Shown: positions 23,561 through 34,989, counted from the stretch's first letter. The stretch: DNA of 64,000 bases from Euclidia mi (GCA_944739405.2 OX123191.2:9342830-9406829); one strand, 5' to 3'. Translations and numbers: made by a program. The notes: generated by a model from the letters alone, not told the origin.

Positions 23561-24078
23561 GATCTGCGAAATAAATTTAAATAATGATGTTTAATTCGAA
23601 TAAAAATCACTTCGAAAATATTAAAATTTCGAAAATCTTGACCATTTTATAAAGTTAGTAGGAAACTAGCAATGTGCTAAACTACAGTATCGCATTACTA
23701 TACAAGAAAATATCTCGTCTAGATGTACACTACATCGTTATAAGTTTCGTGCTCATGAATGTGGAGAAATAAATTGCTCTGCAACTTTTAACAGCTTAAT
23801 ATTTCGGCCAACTCTTAGAGATCTTAAAGAATGTTATATAGTTATAGGATAGTTTGATGGTCGAAAACGTCTTTACATCCAGCGGCACTATATATTTTTA
23901 TTTGTAAAATTCACACCGCAGGCGAAGTCTTCACATACTAAACATACAGAATATAAACAGTGTTCAATTTTCTTAATTCACTCTTTAATTTTTCAACACA
24001 ATCCAATAAACAAAACTTACAGGTCTCCCAAACTGATAATGCGAAAGTGATATATAATGATGTATATTTCATACATAT

Positions 24079-24318
24079 GACGGCCTCCGTCGTCCAGTAG
24101 ATTTCGGGTTCGATTCCCGGGTCGGGCTGTGTTATTGGGTTTTTCCGATTTCTCAGTAGCAGCACGCAGTCTGCAAATGTGCCCGGTAACGGTAATAGGC
24201 TCGCCCCCTATTACGTGGGATCTACAATTTCACAACATGGCGAAATGTGGGTGTATTATTACACGTCTGCCTACCCCAATACCTTCGGCGATACAGGCGT
24301 GAGTCAATAAAAAAAAAG
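24079..24318 (+). mobile_element. SINE, family A
   Basis: Head GGCCTCCGTCGTCCAGTAG has lost about 25 bases before the B box GGGTTCGATTCCCGGGTCGG. Body and tail are complete, but the CCTTCGG motif carries a 4-5 bp insertion. Ends in poly(A). Confidence 0.85.
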
Positions 24319-24859
24319 TATATTTTTATATAAAATGTTTCGCTTCCCATTCCTTGGCATTTTGAAAGTCAACGGTAATGAGTTGCGAGGCTAAAAGACT
24401 ACAGTTGCAATTAAGTAAAGAGGTATGCCGTACCTGAGATAATGAAATGACCAACTTAAAATTACCTAGATATTTTTTCCGACACACCTTTGTCTATCAA
24501 TGGCACCAATAAAAAAAATGCTTTACGTTGACGGTACGGTTACACAAATGTTAATTTACAGCATGGATTCATAGAAACTGTGGCTTCAACAAATATGTGG
24601 ACTAACAGTTAACTTTTTAACACGTTTTTATTTGGATCGACCGGTTCATAAATAACTTTGTATTAAGGTGTAAGAAGCAGAGTTTTGCCCATCTCTATTA
24701 ATTGTATCATCATGACACAAAAACTAGAGATGGGTCAAATTCTTAGCTCTTAGACTAATCAATTGAACATTTGGTAATAATACATCTGTATGGGTTGATA
24801 ATCTAGATCGCAGGTTAAAAACAAAACGCATGCCCTTCCAGGATTTTGTCACGTTTCCA

Positions 24860-25060
24860 GACAATCTATATATAAAAAAGAAAGTCGTGTTAGTTACACT
24901 ATTTATAACTCAAGAACGGCGGAACCAATTTGGCTGAAAATTGGTTGGGAGGTAGCTCAGAACCAGGAAAAACACAGGATACAATTAGTTGCAAAAAATA
25001 ATCTGGGAGGGATTTTAGAGAGGGTCGAAGTTTGTAGGGACAAACCTACTACCTATTGAC
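24860..25060 (+). mobile_element. Helitron-like 5' end fragment
   Basis: ATCTATATATAAAAAAGAAA, then GTCGTGTTAGTTACACTA and TCAAGAACGGCGGAACCAAT. I recognise this opening from lepidopteran rolling-circle repeats. The 3' end was not found. Confidence 0.45.
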
Positions 25061-25199
25061 AGTAAGAACGCATACGCTGTAATAATTGAGTGTCGCGCAT
25101 GTGCTATCGTATATCTATCAGTACTGTCACATTATCATCATTAGTCATTACTTCGTTCGCTTACTTATATAAACTAATAATTATTGTATCAGCCTTGGC

Positions 25200-25345
25200 T
25201 AATCCCTACTAATATATATTAGGTATAAATGCGAAAATGTGTATGTATGTATGTAACGATTTCACGCTGAACCGGCTGAACCAATTTTCTCTGCTCATAA
25301 ATGCGAAAGTGTGTATAGAGATATATCGAACCATGGCTTTGACAT
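25200..25345 (+). mobile_element. Second Helitron-like 5' end fragment
   Basis: CTACTAATATATATTAGG, then ATAAATGCGAAAATGTGTAT and GCTGAACCGGCTGAACCAAT, in the style of Helitron 5' ends. ATAAATGCGAAAGTGTGTAT recurs at about 25300. It lies just before the Helitron helicase remnant, so the two may belong together. Confidence 0.45.
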
Positions 25346-25359
25346 TTGACTGTATGTAA

Positions 25360-25563
25360 AGTGATGTTGTTGAGCACCTTTCGGTAGATAATGTCATGAA
25401 TACTGACCAAGTTACATCGTACCCTATAGAGTTTCTGAACTCCTTACAATTATCAGGAGTACCTTCACGCAACTTGAGAATTAACGTAGTTGTTCCAGTC
25501 CTGTTAATGCGGAATCTTAATGCACCAAAGCTTTGTAATGGCAAACGGCTACAAGTAACACCA
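25360..25563 (+). pseudogene. Helitron helicase (PIF1-like) C-terminal fragment
   Basis: The frame, open from 25360, includes SYPIEFLNSLQLSGVP, then LLMRNLNAPKLCNGKRL. These match the conserved C-terminal block of Helitron Rep-helicase proteins (YPxEFLNSL...GxPxHxLxLKxG...LLRNLnxxxGLCNGTRL). In Helitrons this domain unwinds DNA during rolling-circle transposition. Only about 65 residues remain; the replication-initiator part and the Walker motifs are missing. The fragment gives way to a family E repeat at 25594. It is not a host PIF1 gene, because the EFLNSL and LCNGTRL style is typical of transposon copies. Confidence 0.75.
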
Positions 25564-25593
25564 AGGAGGAAACATTATAAAAGCTATTCGCTA

Positions 25594-26310
25594 TTGCGAG
25601 TCAGACTCGCTTATGAAGGGTTCCGTAGTGGAGGTATCCACTTCTTCTTCTTCCTTGTCGGTATCACTCTTGACAGAGTGGTCGTGGTCATCATTTCAGG
25701 TGTTGGTGGCTAGCTTCACAACACGCCGCCACTCCTCCCTGATGGTCGCCTTCCTCGTGCATTCGTGCAGTGATGATGAGTATCCACTTACCATAGCCAT
25801 TATCTTCGACTAACTATTAATAGTATTTGTATAAACGACAAAGCTATATTTGCGGTTTTTAAGATGTACTTTATTTCAAAAACTGCTGAGTACATATCGT
25901 TCAAACCAATTTTCGTTGGAAGTTTTTATAACGATCTACAGCACATATTTTTCTTGATTTGTCACTCTCTTACTTTAAAAGTTAGAGGGACACACACACC
26001 CATTTTACCACTTTGGAACCGTATATCTTTCAAACGATTGACTTTGAGAAACAATGGTTTTAGGAACCTCAAAGTAATTTTAACGACCCATTTTCCACAT
26101 CAGTTCCATGTATGAAGAGCCCCGTTAATATTTTTTATTTTCTATAACGTCGTAAAGCGGCGTCGTAAATACATCTACCTACTAATTTTCAAATGTGTAA
26201 ACTGAATAGTTCCGGCATAAAGTGGCTGAGACATACGGATAGACTGACAGACATAGTGCGTCTATAAGGATTCCGTATTTAGCCATTATTGACTACGGAA
26301 CGCAAAAAAT
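25594..26310 (+). repeat. Family E repeat, diverged
   Basis: Starts TTGCGAGTCAGACTCGCTTA with GGGTTCCGTAG, and ends GGATTCCGTATTTAGCC with GACTACGGAACGC. A segment at 25624-25790 is unlike the other copies and may be a LINE 3' fragment inserted into it. Confidence 0.6.
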
Positions 26311-26340
26311 ACTGTTTACATATAAATACTATACAAGTAC

Positions 26341-26405
26341 TGTTTATAATCAGTTTAAAAAATCTCTTTGTGATAACAAAGAGTTTTTTTAACTGGTTAT
26401 AAACA
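26341..26405. repeat. Long near-perfect hairpin
   Basis: A 31-base arm (26341-26371, beginning TGTTTATAATCAGTTT) and its near-perfect reverse complement (26376-26405, ending ACTGGTTATAAACA) are separated by GATA. The stem contains CTCTTTGT/ACAAAGAG. Confidence 0.85.
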
Positions 26406-27264
26406 AACTTAGAAAGTAACGTAAGAACATCAAAATATCTTCATCAAAGTAATAAATATAATAGACACACTTCCAAAACGAAATACAAATCGATCTTGTA
26501 GCAATTACAAGTAAATAATAAACACGGAATCGTGTTCATGGAATTCGAATAAAACATTAGTTAAGCTACAAGCACCAAAAATACATTATTCTGTTCTTTT
26601 CCGTACGAAATAACAAAATGCTCTCTCCTTTGACTACATCGGAAACAATTTGGACACATTTAGTTGCTGGTATTGAAATGAACTAAATAGGCATCAGGAG
26701 TTGTTCGATTAATTGGATGAATAATTCATTTTTCCACCCGACGGGACATGAACGGACAGTGTGTTGCTCTAAGCCTTTGTGAGAGCACGGACCAATATTG
26801 TGTCATGGCACGTCGATGGTTTAAAGTATTAACTTTATAAATCATTTCTTCCTGGCGTCCAGTCACTTGTCTGCTTCTTGTCCTTTCCTATCGCCGTAGG
26901 TTGGTGTCCTGACAGTTTTTTGGCACTGTTACTATGTATCGTGTTTGTTTTGCAGGTTGCCTGACTGAGATTGGGTATCATATTATTAGTGCGGATATTG
27001 TATGCGCTTTCAAAACAGATCTATAGTTTTTCGTTTTCTCTTACCTCGTGCCTCAGTGAAAAAGTTATATAAGGTCTTAAAATTGAATACTACTATCGCT
27101 CTGGCATCAGATAGCACTCGCTTCCTGGGGAAGCCAAAGTTGTTTTAAATTAAGATAGACTAGAAAGCGGACTTGGATCGCATTCTGCATAATTCTTGAA
27201 TGATTTAAGGCTTTCAAAATAAAAAGAACACGTGAGCCATATCAATTAAAGTCCGTTGTCCAAA
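26406..27264. other. No gene recognised
   Basis: Unassigned sequence before the 3' end of the RTE-type LINE. I see no repeat family. Confidence 0.4.
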
Positions 27265-30200
27265 TGTCATCATATCAGCCAAACGACGTCCACTGCTGGA
27301 CATAGGCCTCCCTCAAGGTTCTCCACACAGACCGGTCTTGAGCCGCCCGCATCCAACCGCCTCCCGCGATCTTGACGAGGTCGTCGGTCCACCTTGCGGG
27401 GGGCCTACCTCTGCTGCGTCGTCCGGTACGTGGCTGCCACTCCAGAACCTTTCTGCCCCAACGGCCATCGGTTCTTCGAGCTATGTGCCCTGCCCACTGC
27501 CACTTCAGCTTGGTTATCCGGAGAGCTATGTCGGCGACTTTGGTTCTACTGCGGATCTCCTCATTTCTGATTCGATCTCGCAGGGAAACTCCAAGCATAG
27601 CTCTCTCCATCGCCCTCTGAGTGACCTTGAGCCTTCTGATAAGGCCCATAGTGAGCGACCACGTCTCTGATCCGTAAGTCATCACTGGCAACACACACTG
27701 GTCAAAGACTTTCGTCTTGAGACACTGCGGGATATCGGACGAGAAGATATGTCGTAGCTTCCCAAACGCTGCCCAACCGAGTTGGATTCGACGATTGACC
27801 TCCTTCTCGAAGTTGGACCTACCTTATTGGACTACTTGTCCCAGGTAGGTATACTTGTCGACAACTTCGAGCGTAGAGTTCCCAACCTGAATAGGAGCAG
27901 GTACATCATGGACGTTCGACATGATTTTCATCTTGTCCATGTTCATCTTAAGACCTACTTGTTGGGAGACTCTACAGAGGCCATCGAGCATTGTGCCTAG
28001 GTCTTCCATGGTCTCAGCCATGACTACGATATCGTCTGCGAATCGAAGGTGAGTGATGTACTCGCCGTTGATGTTGATGCCGAGTCCATTCCAGTCCAGA
28101 AGCTTGAAAACATCCTCCAGCGCAGTGGTAAACAGTTTCGGGGATATGACATCCCCCTGTCTCACCCCTCGCTGGAGTTGAATAGGTTTCGAACTCTGGT
28201 CCTGGAGGCGGACTGACATAGTGGCGTTTTCATACAAACACTTCAGTACTTCGATATATCGGTAGTCAATCCGGCACCGTTGGAGAGACTGTAGCACCGC
28301 CCAGGTTTCGATCGAATCGAAGGCTTTCTCATAGTCCACAAACGCCAAGCATAGGGACTGGTTATACTCCTCGGACTTCTGTATAACCTGCCGCAGCGTA
28401 TGTATGTGGTCTATGGTACTATAGCCTTTACGGAAACCGGCTTTTTCGGGAGGCTGGAAGTCGTCTAGCTTGCTCTCGAGACGATTCGTGATGACCCTCG
28501 AAAACAGCTTGTAAACGTGGGTCAGAAGTGTGATGGGTCTGTAGTTCTTTAAGAGGGTTTTATCCCCTTTCTTAAAAAAAAGCACCACCACACCTCTGTG
28601 CCACGCCTGTGGCGTTTTACCCTCGAGAATGACGGAATTAAATAGCTTCCGGAGGGCTTCTCTAGCGGGTGCACCGCCGGCCTTCAAAAGCTCGTTCGTA
28701 ATTCCGTCATCACCCGGCGCCTTGTTGTTTTTGAGCTGTTTGAGAGCCACACTAATCTCGTGCATGCTGACGTCCGGGATATCTTCGGTATAGTGTCGGG
28801 TCAATCCAGCTCTAGGGTCTGACGCTGGAGTGCTTGCGGGTTGTTGCGTTGTCGTGTATAGCTGTCCATAGAACCTTTCGATCTCCTCCAAGAGCTCAGG
28901 CTTGGACGATACGATTCTGCCATCTTCCGTCTTCAGCTTTGTCAGCTGACTTTGCCCAACAGACAGATCCCTCTGGAACACTTTGGAACCCTTATTCTGC
29001 TCGATCGCCTCACGAACACATTTTGTGTTGTATTGGCGGAGATCGCGAGTCAGAGACTTAGAGATCTGTCTGTTGAGGTGCCGATATTTCGGCATGTCGT
29101 CGAAGGATAGCAGAACCATCTTGCGCCTTTCCTCTAACAGCTCGAGGGTCGGATCCGAGATCTTGGTGGTTCTCTTGCTTTTCTGGAGCTTAAAGAATTT
29201 AGCCCCTGTTGTATGGACAGCATCCACGAACCCGTTACTGTACACGTTCACATCTACGCATTCGCCCAGGCATTCGAAATGGTTCTTGAGTTCGAGCTGA
29301 AAGCTCTCGGGGTTTTGGATATGAACCGGTGCCGGTCGGAGCGTGGACTTTATCGACCTCGACCGTTCGAGGCTTGTACAGATATTCAATGTGCCTCTAA
29401 CCATTCGGTGATCGCTCCCCACTTTAAGTGAATTGATCACGGAGACATCATTGAATATCTGCCTCTTCGTCGACATGATAAAGTCGATCTCATTTTTGGT
29501 TGCACCGTCTGGACTTACCCAGGTTCACTTGCGGCATTCTCGCTTCTTGAAAAAGGAGTTCATCATATAGAGTCCTTCCTTCTCCATAAAGCTAGCCAGC
29601 AAGTGACCCCGGGAATTCCGATGCCCATAACCAAATTGCCCCACTCTCAGCTCATCACCGTCACGTTTGCCCAGTTTCGCGTTAAAATCGCCCATGACCA
29701 CGGTGTAATGGGTTTTGAAGCCATGTATAGCCCGAGATATGTCCTCGTTCATGGCTTCCACCTCCTCATCGGGGTGCGTCGAGGTCGGAGCGTATACCTG
29801 TATGACCTTCAGCGAATCGCGCTCGGATATTCTGAGTATAAGGTACGCTACCCTGCTCGACACACTCCCGATATTTACCACGTTGGTCACGAGAGATTTG
29901 TGGACGATGAACCCGACACCACCTTGGGACTTGGTCGCCCTCCCGGTAGAAGAGCAAGTTGCCGGAATTGAGAACTATCGAGTCCTCCCCCTGTCTTCGG
30001 ACTTCAGATAGGCCTATGATATCCCATCGCAACTTGCTCAATTCTTCTTCCAGCTCGACAATCTTCTCGTCGGTCCGCAGTGTGCGCGTGTTCAGTGTTG
30101 CCAGGGCCAATTGTCGTTGGTGGTGGTAGCCCGATCTCTGCCGGAGATTCTTCGCACCCCTTGCCCCGCCGTTACCATGGCCGCTTCCATAACCAGGACT

Positions 30201-30500
30201 AGCGGGGCCGCCGGGGACTAGGGGCCGGTTTTTATAGGTGTGGTTCATATGGGGGGGCATTGCCATAATCGCCACGCTTGGCAGGCGTATTGGCGATCGC
30301 AGTGGCGGAAGTCTTTAGTGCTGGACGCTGCTGCCCATCTAGCATCGTGGGATTTTCTTCCGCCAGGTTCGGATGGTTTGACCGCCATATTTCGGTTGAC
30401 TGCTTGCGCTGGGGGAGATACTATGACGAGTATCTACTCGTCAGATTAACTCTCCCAGTGGGCGGTGGGGTCGTCACGTCCCGACGCCATTTGTGGTTTC
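27265..30500 (-). mobile_element. RTE-type LINE, nearly full length
   Basis: The element reads leftward. Its 3' end is GCCTATGTCCAGCAGTGGAC followed by a short ATGATG-like tail at 27265-27275, and its 5' leader lies at about 30280-30500. The order is an AP-type endonuclease, a reverse transcriptase, and a C-terminal domain of the type seen in the RTE clade. RTE elements have one short ORF, a very short 3' UTR and a microsatellite-like tail, all of which fit. The coding frame is broken (see 27275-30275), so this copy cannot be autonomous. A related 3' end lies at 1803-1925. Confidence 0.85.
27275..30275 (-). pseudogene. RTE-clade endonuclease-reverse transcriptase, inactivated
   Basis: The product would nick target DNA and copy its own RNA there. 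The N-terminus (30275 to about 29930) has the endonuclease motifs LATLNTRTLR and IIGLSEVRR. The next piece (29890-29525) has VYAPTS and VMGDFNAK. The RT part (29476-27824) has NYRPITLLTHVYKLFSR, AFVDYEKAFDS, RGVRQGDVISP and the catalytic FADD at about 28028-28039. The tail (27694-27275) has GHIARR, RRSRGRPPARW and DRSVWRTLREAYVQQW. Lesions seen: a frameshift near 29925-29935, an in-frame TGA at 29525-29527 and an in-frame TAA at 27824-27826. The pieces after the frameshift share one frame. The few lesions suggest a moderately young copy. Confidence 0.85.
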
Positions 30501-30876
30501 CAAGAAAATATGGTAATACATAATATGATCTTATCGCCACCTTTTTGAGGAATGAAGTGACGATTCCTACCAAGAGATAGTGAACAAAAATTCTTGTTGC
30601 GTCACTGGTTGCCAATCGCCTGCATAAAACTTTTGGTGTCAAACTACTTCCTATCTAGGTAAATGACTATTGGTAATGTCACCTTGAAGGTCATCGTGAC
30701 GATAAGATGGCACAACATTATAGTGAAATAGGCATTCTAGACGTTGAGATTCTCAAAATTAGCTCGCATGTTTTCACAAGCGGTTGATTCAACACTACAC
30801 ATAAAGACTATACACCAAAACAAAACGCTCAATAACATGAACAATTTATCTCTCATTTGGTTACTGCAGTTAATAA
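30500..30876. other. Junction between two LINEs
   Basis: This may contain the 5' end of the plus-strand LINE that follows. A 70-codon frame at 30744-30956 ends just as the LINE frame is already open, but it has no recognisable motif. I cannot place either element boundary to the base. Confidence 0.3.
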
Positions 30877-33800
30877 CTCCTCTCAACACTTTCAAACAGT
30901 GGTCAGATACTTGGTTCATTTACTATACTTGTTTTAAAATTCGATACTCTACATAATCATTTGAATATTATTGATAACTTCGAAACATCGGAATCTCTCA
31001 GGTGCGACCCAGAACAATGTGCAAATCTGATTACAGTAAAGAGTCTTAAAATTTTAACCCAGAACATACGTAGCATCTCGGCGAATATTACTGGCTTGTT
31101 GACACTATTATCCAGAATGTCTATATCACATGATATTATAATCCTCACAGAATGTTGGTTAACCTGCAACCCTTATATTCCTACACTGGACGGTTATAAG
31201 TACACTATAACTGTTAATACTATTAACAAAAACGATGGCGTAGTCGTGTACATTAAGAATAGCATAACAAATATTACTGTACTCGAACAAAATCTTTTGG
31301 ACGCAAGCTGTCTACAAATTAAAATAGATAATGAGATATGCATATTTGCAATTTATAGACCCCCAACATTTAAAGATATTTCAAACTTTTTAAACTCCAT
31401 GGACCAAGTATTATCCGCTAATCGTTCATTTGGAACTACCATGGTCATAGGTGATATTAATATTGACATTGTGGATGGGAACACTGACATGAGATCACAG
31501 GAATATTTGGATTTACTAGCTACACATGGCCTCCTACCAGCTCACACCCTAACTACTCATAATAAAACCTGCCTTGACCATGTATTCCTTAGCACTAAAT
31601 CATCTGCTAAAACTATTGTCATCGATTCCACTATTACTGATCACAATGCCATCTTAGTTACCCTTGATAAAGTGAAAATTGATCAGCAGCCAAACATAAA
31701 GACTAAAATAGACTACTCACAGCTAGAATATCACCTGAAGAACATTGACTTTTCTAATATTTATAAATATACAGATGCAAACATAGCCCTTGAATACTTT
31801 GTTAATTCTTTAACTAAAGCACTTAAAATGAGTACCACCACATATGCTGTGCCACATCGTTTGAGAATCATCAAACCATGGATTACTCCGGGTGTGCTGA
31901 GATGTATGAAAAATAGGGACAGAATGTACATAAAAGTTAAACGGTCCCCAAACAATGAAATATTAAAGATTACTTTTAAAAGGTACCGCAATTTCTGTAC
32001 TTCTATAATAAAAAAACTTAAAACTGAATATGAAAGAGATGAGTTAAACAAGGCTAAAACTAATCCTAAAATGATGTGGGATATTATTAAGAAAGTTACT
32101 CACACAGAGAAAGCAACGACGTCAGCCACTGCCTTACTTAAAATTAAGGATACCATTGATGAATCTATTAATGAAGTTAATGTAACCTTTACCAGTATAG
32201 GAAGAGATTTGTCCAGTAGAAGCACTATAACTAACAATAACGATACACCACCCTATTCGTCACATCCTCACTCACTTATATTCTTGGAAACCGATGAGGC
32301 AGAGGTAGAGCGTATAATTCTAACATTGCGCACTAACTGTGCGATCGGGATTGATGGTATATCTGCCAGCCTCCTTAAGCAATACAGAACTACACTGATT
32401 CCTCCTCTAACTTATATTTTTAACCTCTGTATACACCACGGTGATTTCCCATATTTACTGAAGAGGGCAGTAGTTCATCCTATATACAAGTCGGGGGATA
32501 GAGACCGTGTCTTTAACTATCGACCTATCTCCGTGCTCCCAGCATTATCCAAAATTTTGGAGAAAATCATGAACAGTAGACTTAAAAAGTATCTTGATGT
32601 TAATAATATCTTGTCTAATAACCAGTATGGTTTCAGAAATCATATGTCAACCAATGATGCTGTTCATGATCTCACCAATCATCTTGTAGAAGCATTGGAT
32701 AACGGTGACAAATGCTTGGGCATTTTTCTTGATTTGGCCAAGGCATTTGACACGGTCTCTATTCCTTCACTACAAAAAAAACTGGAAAGAATTGGCGTAA
32801 GAGACAAGCAGTTGAAGTTGTTTCAGAGCTATTTAACTGACCGAACCCAATGCATAAAAATAGGAGAGCACCTCAGCAATTATCTGCCAATCGAACATGG
32901 CGTGCCCCAAGGCAGCATACTGGGACCTATACTTTTCCTGATTTATGTTAACGAGATGTGCAAATTAAAATTAGAACATGGCAGACTTTTTGCATTTGCT
33001 GATGATACAGCCCTTATCTTTACGGGACGCACTTGGGAACAAGTATATAATGCAGCACAGATTGGTCTTGATAAAATAACCCATTGGCTTGCTCTAAACT
33101 CTCTGTCACTGAATGTGGAAAAAACTAAATATCTATCATTTAACATTAAAAAGCCATCGGTACCATTGGACAATACAATATACTCTATTACTGCACACAA
33201 ACACACATTGAATAACCATTCCACATGTGAGTGCCCGAAATTAAAAAACGCTACAGCCATAAGATATTTGGGTGTAATTTTGGATGATCGATTGAGTTTC
33301 GTACAACACATTGACTTATTGACGGGCAGAATTCGTAAACTTATCTTTGTATTTAAACACCTAAGACATGTGGCAGAGCCTGATATCCTCAAGACGATTT
33401 ACTATGCTCTTTGCCAATCTTTGATAGGCTATTGTATCTCCTCTTGGGGTGGGGCACCCAAAAGCCATCTATTACGAGTGGAACGAGCACAGAGAGCAGT
33501 ATTGAAAGTATCCACTTTTAAACCATACCGACACCCTACCAGGGAACTATATGAATACTGTCAGGTCCTAACAGTAAGACAACTTTTTATTCAACAAATT
33601 GTATTAAGACAACACTCATACCTCTCTAAATCCGGCCCTTCTACCTCATCTTCTTTTCAACAGCCAAATACTCGCAGCCATCAATTCCCACTTGATGCGA
33701 CCCGTAGAACTTCATTCAGCCAACGGTTTTTCTGCTTTCTTGGACGTTTTCTTTACAATAAATTAAATAAAGTACTAACAATAGTTTACTATAACAAACA

Positions 33801-33882
33801 TGACTGCAAAACCATCATAAGTGAATGGCTTCAAAAACTACCATATGACGAGACGGAGAATCTACTCCACCTCACCATTTAA
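30877..33882 (+). CDS. LINE ORF2: endonuclease and reverse transcriptase, unbroken
   Basis: This frame of about 1000 codons has no stop. Residue numbers count from the TTG at 30961. The AP-type endonuclease comes first, with LTQNIRS at 32-38, the catalytic glutamate in LTECWLT (64), YRPP, GDIN (aspartate at 165) and the terminal histidine in ITDHNAI (228). The reverse transcriptase follows, with YRPISVLPALSKILEKI, FLDLAKAFDTV, HGVPQGSILGPILF and the catalytic FADD (679-682). The frame is open from 30877, but its first ATG is at 31117, inside the endonuclease; the true start is therefore missing, upstream in another frame, or reached by reinitiation. All listed catalytic residues are present. 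The style LDLAKAFDTV...GVPQGSILGP fits CR1, Daphne or Jockey relatives; I cannot fix the family. Confidence 0.85.
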   Translation, partial: LLSTLSNSGQILGSFTILVLKFDTLHNHLNIIDNFETSESLRCDPEQCANLITVKSLKILTQNIRSISANITGLLTLLSRMSISHDIIILTECWLTCNPYIPTLDGYKYTITVNTINKNDGVVVYIKNSITNITVLEQNLLDASCLQIKIDNEICIFAIYRPPTFKDISNFLNSMDQVLSANRSFGTTMVIGDINIDIVDGNTDMRSQEYLDLLATHGLLPAHTLTTHNKTCLDHVFLSTKSSAKTIVIDSTITDHNAILVTLDKVKIDQQPNIKTKIDYSQLEYHLKNIDFSNIYKYTDANIALEYFVNSLTKALKMSTTTYAVPHRLRIIKPWITPGVLRCMKNRDRMYIKVKRSPNNEILKITFKRYRNFCTSIIKKLKTEYERDELNKAKTNPKMMWDIIKKVTHTEKATTSATALLKIKDTIDESINEVNVTFTSIGRDLSSRSTITNNNDTPPYSSHPHSLIFLETDEAEVERIILTLRTNCAIGIDGISASLLKQYRTTLIPPLTYIFNLCIHHGDFPYLLKRAVVHPIYKSGDRDRVFNYRPISVLPALSKILEKIMNSRLKKYLDVNNILSNNQYGFRNHMSTNDAVHDLTNHLVEALDNGDKCLGIFLDLAKAFDTVSIPSLQKKLERIGVRDKQLKLFQSYLTDRTQCIKIGEHLSNYLPIEHGVPQGSILGPILFLIYVNEMCKLKLEHGRLFAFADDTALIFTGRTWEQVYNAAQIGLDKITHWLALNSLSLNVEKTKYLSFNIKKPSVPLDNTIYSITAHKHTLNNHSTCECPKLKNATAIRYLGVILDDRLSFVQHIDLLTGRIRKLIFVFKHLRHVAEPDILKTIYYALCQSLIGYCISSWGGAPKSHLLRVERAQRAVLKVSTFKPYRHPTRELYEYCQVLTVRQLFIQQIVLRQHSYLSKSGPSTSSSFQQPNTRSHQFPLDATRRTSFSQRFFCFLGRFLYNKLNKVLTIVYYNKHDCKTIISEWLQKLPYDETENLLHLTI

Positions 33883-33891
33883 CACAAAGTC

Positions 33892-33902
33892 GCACACACA
33901 CA

Positions 33903-33965
<63 letters not shown>

Positions 33966-34006
33966 ACACGCACACGCACACGCACACACACGCACACCCA
34001 CACACA
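33892..34006 (+). repeat. (CA)n microsatellite
   Basis: About 115 bp of CA repeats with occasional CG, directly after the LINE stop codon, within its 3' UTR. Confidence 0.95.
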
Positions 34007-34282
34007 TTCAAAATGCAAGGTTAATTTAAATTTAAATGTGCTGAAGGCAAATATTATGCTTAAATTAGTTTACTACTTTTTATTTGTTAAATTTAATTCT
34101 TTACTATTGTTGTATATTGTAGTGTCTTAGTAATTATGTAAGTTATTTAACCGTGTCATCGGAAGGATGCTGGTACTTAAGGCTCAGGTTTTCCTATTTT
34201 AAGTACCAGCCGCACATAAATAGTAGCAACTTCATATGTTAATAATATAAATGTGTCTCATAATTGTAATAACTTGTGAAAC

Positions 34283-34322
34283 AATAAATAAATTTATTTA
34301 TTTATTTATTTATTTATTTATT
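34283..34322 (+). repeat. (TTTA)n LINE tail
   Basis: AATAAATAAATTTATTTATT and further TTTA units mark the 3' terminus of the LINE. Confidence 0.9.
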
Positions 34323-34985
34323 GTTCTAAAATCACTGTGTTGTTCTGTCGCAATTTTTTGTCTTTATATGGGAAAACAATTGGAAAATTCACGCCGCGTG
34401 TGATCTGCCGCGGATTAGTTTTATTTGAGAGATCTTTATATTTTTGAATATTAAATACAAAAATATTGGCCGTTTTGTTTGCTCTACACAGTCGGATCGT
34501 GATTAAATTTTCAGAGAATACAATTCACTAATCTTTCAATTATATTACAGTTGAATATGTTGCTTTTTATATGTATGTATAGAAAAGATGCAGCGCCAAA
34601 TATGTGAGACTTCCTTCAAGTCAAGAGGCGCAGAAATTGAGAATTATGTAGATTTATCGATAAAATAGTATAGTATGTAACTTTAAAATTCAAATATTCT
34701 TAGGGCAGAACTTTAATAACAGTATAATCTTTAACAAAATTTGAAACCATCACAATCATTACTTTCACATAGAGCTAGTTATGCAGTTAGCAACATTTTA
34801 TTATTTTTTTAATAACAAATGAAGCGTTATAGCACGATGTGTAATTTTTTCATAATAATCTTCGGCTACCTTCTAAAAATGTACATAAAATGTAGACAAC
34901 TTTAAATTCTCGTGCTTTTTACCCGAATATTAGGAACTATCCAGATCCAGTTATCTACCAAAGAACTAAAAAACTTATACAATAA
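34323..34985. other. No gene recognised
   Basis: AT-rich sequence between the LINE tail and a family E repeat. Confidence 0.4.
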
Positions 34986-34989
34986 AAAT

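Larger units (their letters stand above)
30700..34322 (+). mobile_element. CR1/Jockey-group LINE with (TTTA)n tail
   Basis: It consists of one long endonuclease-RT frame (30877-33882), a (CA)n-rich 3' UTR (33892-34006), a short conserved 3' UTR containing GGATGCTGGTACTTAAGGCT, and a tail of repeated TTTA (34283-34322). Tails of short repeats rather than poly(A) are typical of CR1-group elements. An ORF1 with zinc knuckles is not seen, so the 5' end is probably truncated; the left border is approximate. Confidence 0.75.

Noticed and set aside
25396..25713. A single 105-codon gene across the helicase remnant and the family E repeat
   Set aside because: Only the first part matches Helitron helicase. 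The rest is read-through into family E sequence, so I annotate only the remnant.
21543..26405. Hairpins at 21543, 22762 and 26341 as microRNA precursors
   Set aside because: Loops are only 4 bases and the stems are nearly perfect. Without small-RNA evidence I list them as inverted repeats.
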